A DNA stretch of 64,000 nt from Halobacillus sp. A5 (GTDB lineage: Bacteria > Bacillota > Bacilli > Bacillales > Halobacillaceae): assembly GCF_024189315.1 (NCBI RefSeq), contig NZ_JAIZEO010000005.1, positions 1 through 64,000 of the forward strand, written 5' to 3'. The notes beneath the pieces were generated by a model. That model had not been told where the DNA came from. It worked only from the letters and a program-made list of their open reading frames with translations, and did no database searches. Below are positions 60,133-64,000 of this stretch, in pieces; position 1 is the first letter of the stretch; every line of letters begins with the position of its first letter. A program made the translations under genes and the position numbers.

Positions 60133-60143
60133 ACTCATTCTGA
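60133..60143. repeat. Arm of the toxin mRNA long-range pairing
   Basis: ACTCATTCTGA here is the exact reverse complement of TCAGAATGAGT at 60006-60016, on the other side of the toxin ORF. Confidence 0.8.
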
Positions 60144-60262
60144 TACAGGTCCTGCGATTTGAGTATAACATACGTTCGTTATAGTATGTGAAATTATTTC
60201 CATTTTTCTAAAAATTGATAAATTAGTATTGGTTATTAGTTACTAAATATGTAAAAATCACT

Positions 60263-60283
60263 GACGGGCGACCGTCTTTTTTT
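60263..60283 (+). terminator. Plus-strand terminator
   Basis: GACGG-GCGA-CCGTC followed by seven T residues; the only plus-strand transcript upstream is the presumed antitoxin RNA. Confidence 0.7.
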
Positions 60284-60332
60284 GTGCTTTAAATACAACA
60301 CACTACATATTTCACCATATTTTTAGAATTAT

Positions 60333-60367
60333 ACAAAAAAGCAAACTCTAAAGCACAGAGTTTGCTC
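60333..60367 (-). terminator. Terminator of the BASS/FAD oxidase operon
   Basis: GCAAACTCT and AGAGTTTGC flank a 7-base loop and are followed by TTTTTTG on the minus strand. Confidence 0.88.
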
Positions 60368-60459
60368 AGCCTATATAGAAAATTGCCAATCTATTTTAAA
60401 TCACCCTCCTCTAACAGTTGGCCCCTTTCCCATACTTATTTTTTGAACCTTACGATTCT

Positions 60460-61449
60460 CTATTTACTCCCTGTCTGCTGAACTCTTTCCTTTATAGGGT
60501 TCACTACCCCGTCTCCACTGGATTCGACCGGCTTTTTTGACCATATTGTGGCGATAATCGGACCCGAGATATTATGCCATACCGCTGCAATAACACTGGG
60601 GAGTGCTGCCAGAGGTCCAAAGTGTGCTGTAGCCAGGGCTACTCCAAGCCCGGAATTCTGCATCCCTACTTCAATAGAAATCGCACGTCTTTTACTTTCA
60701 TCAAGTCTCATAAACATAGCAGCTAAATAACCAAGAAGCAGCCCCATTAAATTATGCAGCATTACCGCAGAGAAAACGGTTAAACCTGAAGTCGCAATGC
60801 TTTCTACATTGGCAGCCACTACAGCCGAAACAATAATAATTATGGCAAGCACCGAAATTAGCGGAACGACGGTACTGCTCTTATGCACAGCTTTAGGGAA
60901 AACTCTTCGAATGATCAGCCCGAGGGTAATTGGAATTATAATTACCTGAACTATAGACATAAACATAGCGATTGGATCAACGGGCAGCCACTGCCCCGCT
61001 AATGTCAGTAATATAAATGGTGTAGCAATCGGGGCCAGTAACGTTGAAAGTGACGTCATAGCAATTGACAAAGCAAGGTTGCCCCGGGCTAAATAAACCA
61101 TCACATTGGAAGCTGTGCCTCCTGGCACGGCTCCTAGTAATACTAAACCTGCTGCTAATTCACTTGGCAGCTGAAAGGCAAAGGCAATTGCCAGAGCCGC
61201 TAAAGGCATAATCAAAAATTGGGCAAGTACACCTATAACAACAGGGACAGGCTTACTTACCACCAATTTAAAATCTACAGGCTTTAGCGTTAACCCCATC
61301 CCAAACATTACAACTCCAAGCAGGATGGTGATGTAATTGTTTAGGAAAAGAAATGGATCTGGCATTAAATAAGCTGTAACAGCGATGCCTACTACCCAAA
61401 ATGCAAAATATTTTCCAGCTGTTGCACTGAGTGCTTCTAAGAGTTTCAT
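60460..61449 (-). CDS. Bile acid:sodium symporter family transporter (BASS, YocS-like)
   Basis: The 329-residue protein has about nine hydrophobic helices, with GVVMFGMGLTLKPVDF, LLGAVPGGTASNVMVYLA (Na+-site region) and EVGMQNSGLGVALATAHF, the BASS signatures. Members carry bile acids, pyruvate, pantoate or other organic anions with Na+. It overlaps the FAD-dependent oxidase gene by 4 bases, which points to a 2-hydroxy- or 2-keto-acid substrate. Na+-driven transport suits a halophile. Confidence 0.88.
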   Translation of the reverse strand: MKLLEALSATAGKYFAFWVVGIAVTAYLMPDPFLFLNNYITILLGVVMFGMGLTLKPVDFKLVVSKPVPVVIGVLAQFLIMPLAALAIAFAFQLPSELAAGLVLLGAVPGGTASNVMVYLARGNLALSIAMTSLSTLLAPIATPFILLTLAGQWLPVDPIAMFMSIVQVIIIPITLGLIIRRVFPKAVHKSSTVVPLISVLAIIIIVSAVVAANVESIATSGLTVFSAVMLHNLMGLLLGYLAAMFMRLDESKRRAISIEVGMQNSGLGVALATAHFGPLAALPSVIAAVWHNISGPIIATIWSKKPVESSGDGVVNPIKERVQQTGSK

Positions 61450-62837
61450 AACGTTTCCTCCCTGTTATGAACAAGTTTATGAGGATTAAGCCTTCCTGCC
61501 GGATCCAGAGCGTGTTTAATCTTTTCCATAACTTTTAGTGCCGGGCCGTGTTCCTTCTCCTGGTATTTCATTTTCCCAACGCCTACCCCATGCTCTCCTG
61601 TACAAGTCCCGCCTTTTTCTAACGCGTACTCCACGATTTGTTCATTCAACTGTTCTGCTTTTTTCACTTCGTCAGGATCATCGAGGTCCATCATAAGCAA
61701 AATATGATAATTTCCATCGCCCACATGTCCAAGAATTCCCCCATTTAATGCTAAACTGTCAATCGATTCACGTGCGTGCCTAATCGCTCCTGCCAATTCA
61801 GATATAGGTACACAAACATCTGTGACCATCAGCTTTTTGCCAGGGTTTCCGTGTATATAGGCATAAGCGAGATTATGTCTGGCTTCCCACAAACGATTTC
61901 TGGCCGCATTGTCATCTTCAAAATAGATCTCCTCACAATTATGATCCTTCACAATTTCCTGTGTGAACTCTACGTCATGTTTAAGTCCAGGTTCATTCCC
62001 GTGGAACTCAAGGAACAATGTCGGCTCTTCTTTATAGTTTGTTTCACTAAAAAGATTTGCCTGCTTCATGGACGGTTCGTCTACCAGCTCGACTCTTGCA
62101 ATTGGGACTCCAGCCTGCAGAGTCGATACCACTGCTTCCACGGCATCATCTACCGAAAGAAAGGAAGCGCGTGCGGCTACGATATGTTCAGGAATACCAT
62201 AAACCTTTAACGTTAGTTCGGTAATGCATCCTAATGTTCCTTCTGAACCAACAAATAAACTGTTCAAGTTGTAGCCAGAGGCAGATTTTTGCGCAAGATT
62301 TCCTGTATGGATAACTTCTCCATCAGCCAGTACCACTTCGAGATCACGCACTTGATCCCTCATCACTCCATACCTAACCGATGTAGTACCGCTTGCATTC
62401 GTTGCAGCCATCCCGCCTAATGTAGCATCTGCACCAGGGTCGACAGAAAAGAATAAGCCATATTTTTTAAGTTCCTTATTAAGCTGGGACCTTGTTACCC
62501 CGGGCTGCACTTTGACGAGAAAGTCACTTTCACGCACATCAAGCACTTGATTCATTTCTGAAAAATCAACTGTAATTCCTTGATCATAAGGTATGACGTG
62601 ACCCTCCAGACTCGTCCCTAATCCATAAGGTACGACAGGACAATCGTAAGCGTTTGCAATTTTCACAATGGTTTCTACATCTTTTGTACTTTCAGGGAAA
62701 GTTACAATATCAGGAGGACTTGGTTTGTGATAAGACTCATCATGACTATGCTGTTCTAATAATGTTCCATTTTGAGAGACTTGATTGTCTCTAAGCGAAT
62801 TCTTCAGTTCTTCCAATAAACTTTCAACTCTATTCAT
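61446..62837 (-). CDS. FAD-linked 2-hydroxyacid oxidase/dehydrogenase (GlcD-like)
   Basis: The 463-residue protein has an FAD_binding_4 domain (about residues 40-215, CPVVPYGLGTSLEGHV and VDPGADATLGGMAATNASGT) and an FAD-oxidase C-terminal domain (about 220-455, GILGHVGDGNYHILLMMD and GTCTGEHGVGVGKMKY). This is the family of glycolate oxidase subunit GlcD and FAD D-lactate dehydrogenases, which oxidise D-2-hydroxy acids. There is no GlcE or GlcF gene beside it. It is co-transcribed with the BASS transporter. Confidence 0.9.
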   Translation of the reverse strand: MNRVESLLEELKNSLRDNQVSQNGTLLEQHSHDESYHKPSPPDIVTFPESTKDVETIVKIANAYDCPVVPYGLGTSLEGHVIPYDQGITVDFSEMNQVLDVRESDFLVKVQPGVTRSQLNKELKKYGLFFSVDPGADATLGGMAATNASGTTSVRYGVMRDQVRDLEVVLADGEVIHTGNLAQKSASGYNLNSLFVGSEGTLGCITELTLKVYGIPEHIVAARASFLSVDDAVEAVVSTLQAGVPIARVELVDEPSMKQANLFSETNYKEEPTLFLEFHGNEPGLKHDVEFTQEIVKDHNCEEIYFEDDNAARNRLWEARHNLAYAYIHGNPGKKLMVTDVCVPISELAGAIRHARESIDSLALNGGILGHVGDGNYHILLMMDLDDPDEVKKAEQLNEQIVEYALEKGGTCTGEHGVGVGKMKYQEKEHGPALKVMEKIKHALDPAGRLNPHKLVHNREETL

Positions 62838-63025
62838 ATGTAATTCTCCTTTATTATCAACTGTTGAATAGAATTATACGTAATAATCGGAATATTACAA
62901 TACACTTTCAACTGAAATCGTTTCTTTCTTACTACTTATGCATTGCGCAGGCTTTACAGTTTACAAAAATCAATTCTTCCGCTACCATAAAAATGAAGTC
63001 ACTTAAACTGCATAACATTTCGTCA

Positions 63026-63191
63026 AGCACTAGGGGAGCTGCGTCAGGCGGCTGAGAGGAGAAGACTCCGACCCTTATTACCCGATCTAGATAATACTAG
63101 CGTGGGGAAGTGCAGTCGACTTTCGTAAATCTTAAAATTGTTTCCCCTTTATCGATCGTAGACTGCATTCCCATGGGATGCAGTCTTTTTG
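63026..63191 (+). promoter_or_regulatory. TPP riboswitch with terminator
   Basis: The aptamer (63026-63114) has the THI-box blocks ACTAGGGGAGC, GGCTGAGAGG, ACCCTTATTACCCGATCTAG and ATAATACTAGCGTGGGGAAGT, closed by GCAC/GTGC. The expression platform is GACTGCAT/ATGCAGTC followed by TTTTT (63161-63190). Thiamine pyrophosphate would stop transcription of ykoFE. The gap 62838-63025 holds no gene that I can support. Confidence 0.96.
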
Positions 63192-63216
63192 TGCTTCAAA
63201 AATCAAAGGAGGAAAA

Positions 63217-63822
63217 ATGATGAACGAACAATGTGGAAATTCACGTATTGCAGGGTGCTCTTTTTCAGTACACCCGATGTCTGATCACTTTATTGACCAT
63301 ATTCTGGACAGCCTTCAAGAAGTGGATACAACGAAGGTCTGGCTTCATACAGATGATGTAACAACAACAATTCGAGGAAGAATAGAACACGTCTTTGATG
63401 TGACGAAAGCGATTCTGCTTACCATTGCGAAAAGCGGCGTTCATGCTGCTTTCCAGGGAACATATTCGATTGGCTGTCCAGGTGATTCTTCTGGAGACGC
63501 ATATATAGCGGAAACAAGTGAACGTGTAAATGAACCATCAATTCACTCGATTCAACAGCCGATCGCAGCTAAATTCTCCCTCTATCCAATGGGCGGAGGC
63601 CATTATATGGATACGATTTATCATCAAATAGACCATATGAAGGAAAATGGAGTAAACGTTTCACCTGCTCATTACTCCACCAGGCTTGACGGGGATACAC
63701 ATCAAATTTTCAACGGACTCGAAAGCGTATTTCGCAAAACGGAACAAAGCGGCTCCTCTCATACAGTAATGACCGTGACTGTTTCAGCAAACAGTCCTTC
63801 TGCAAAGGAGGAGGGATCATGA
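63217..63822 (+). CDS. ykoF: Thiamine/HMP-binding protein YkoF
   Basis: The 201-residue protein has two related YkoF domains (about residues 8-90, IAGCSFSVHPMSDHFIDHIL; about 112-198, IAAKFSLYPMGGGHYMDTIY). B. subtilis YkoF binds thiamine and works with the YkoEDC ECF-type transporter. ATG 63217 follows AAAGGAGG; the longer ORF runs into the riboswitch terminator. The stop overlaps the ykoE start by 4 bases. Confidence 0.93.
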   Translation: MMNEQCGNSRIAGCSFSVHPMSDHFIDHILDSLQEVDTTKVWLHTDDVTTTIRGRIEHVFDVTKAILLTIAKSGVHAAFQGTYSIGCPGDSSGDAYIAETSERVNEPSIHSIQQPIAAKFSLYPMGGGHYMDTIYHQIDHMKENGVNVSPAHYSTRLDGDTHQIFNGLESVFRKTEQSGSSHTVMTVTVSANSPSAKEEGS

Positions 63823-64000
63823 AGAATTGGAGACTGAAAGAAATTGTTGTAATGTCTGCCTTATCCGTGGTCTTCGCAGTCGTCTACCTGGCATTTTTAC
63901 CTGTAGGAAAAATTCTCACCGGATTCTTCGGTCCAATTGGCTATGATTTTATTTTTGGTATTTGGTTTATTGTTTCAATTATCGCTGCCTACATTATCCG
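63819..64000 (+). CDS. ykoE: ECF transporter S component YkoE (partial)
   Basis: ATG 63819 overlaps the ykoF stop (ATGA) and has GGAGGAGGG upstream. The 60 visible codons (MKNWRLKEIVVMSALSVVFA..., GPIGYDFIFGIWFIVSIIAA) give two hydrophobic segments and match YkoE, the membrane substrate-binding component of the thiamine/hydroxymethylpyrimidine importer. The gene runs off the right edge; ykoD and ykoC are expected beyond it. Confidence 0.88.
   Translation, partial: MKNWRLKEIVVMSALSVVFAVVYLAFLPVGKILTGFFGPIGYDFIFGIWFIVSIIAAYII

Larger units (their letters stand above)
59966..60285 (+). ncRNA. Presumed antisense antitoxin RNA
   Basis: A transcript from the promoter at 59930-59958 would start near 59966 and be antisense to the toxin mRNA. 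The first plus-strand terminator is GACGG-GCGA-CCGTC followed by TTTTTTT at 60263-60283; a shorter end is possible. Start and end are inferred. Confidence 0.5.

Noticed and set aside
61776-62210. 144-codon ORF antisense to the FAD oxidase gene
   Set aside because: It has irregular composition, no domain pattern and lies wholly inside a well-recognised gene.

Overview
The window looks like chromosome of a moderately halophilic, spore-forming Bacillaceae bacterium, most likely Halobacillus or a close relative. The evidence is: the 5' end of a Bacillus-type 16S rRNA gene at the left edge, spore genes (sspE, sspK, a yteA-family gene), a complete ectoine operon (ectABC), and gene order that follows the B. 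subtilis yfh-yga-perR-ygxA-rrn region for the first 23 kb. I see no prophage, transposase, integrase or CRISPR array. Accessory content is limited to interspersed repeats, small toxin genes and three decayed genes.

Layout. 1-500: 16S rRNA start (minus strand) with two tandem rrn promoters. 0.5-12.4 kb: ygxA, ygzB, perR, a cobalamin adenosyltransferase, a 2-hydroxyacid dehydrogenase, bcp, a K+ channel, hemL/gsaB, an aromatic-acid exporter, an ABC exporter, ygaC, sspE and a LysM-NlpC/P60 wall hydrolase under a triple WalR box. 12.7-24.7 kb: yfhS-like, mutY, yfhP, yfhJ, sspK, yfhH, an SDR, the glucose PTS (glcT, ptsG, ptsH), a HAD phosphatase, recX, yfhF and an amidohydrolase. 24.9-30.2 kb: a sortase-substrate/class F sortase pair, two GNATs (one behind an elaborate leader RNA with a tRNA-like fold), an RsiV-like protein, a VOC dioxygenase and a Lin0512-family protein. 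30.5-37.5 kb: yteA, the sulfur recycling operon yrrT-luxS-mccA-mccB, a DEAD helicase and an M14 peptidase. 37.9-42.8 kb: argGH behind a T-box, a Cys-rich copper-storage-type protein, a NUDIX pseudogene and a methyltransferase. 43-48 kb: MFS exporter, aryl-sulfotransferase with a late in-frame amber codon, an MNIO/DUF692-like enzyme and a phosphoesterase. 48.2-53.6 kb: mannitol PTS (mtlA, mtlR, mtlF, mtlD). 54.1-56.4 kb: ectABC. 56.5-60.3 kb: frameshifted VOC gene, two holin-like type I toxins, a ypzI-like gene, a second-type hisS behind a His-codon leader peptide, and an ATP-pyrophosphatase. 60.4-64 kb: BASS transporter with FAD 2-hydroxyacid oxidase, then a TPP riboswitch and the start of ykoFE.

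How it fits together. The genes serve salt adaptation (ectoine), sugar uptake by PTS (glucose, mannitol), methyl-cycle sulfur recovery coupled to AI-2 synthesis, arginine synthesis, peroxide response and sporulation. RNA-based control is unusually dense: a GlcT leader, an Arg T-box, a TPP riboswitch, a His leader-peptide attenuator, type I antisense regulation and an unclassified switch-like leader at 26.45-26.63 kb.

The items I would check first are: the tRNA-like leader before the GNAT gene at 26627; the MIKRIETQVHHHIS leader peptide and attenuator before hisS; two six-unit arrays of a TTTATGGGC motif at an exact 20-bp period; the type I toxin-antitoxin locus near 60.0 kb; and the amber codon in the aryl-sulfotransferase. 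All calls come from reading the sequence and from recalled family knowledge. No search or folding program was run.
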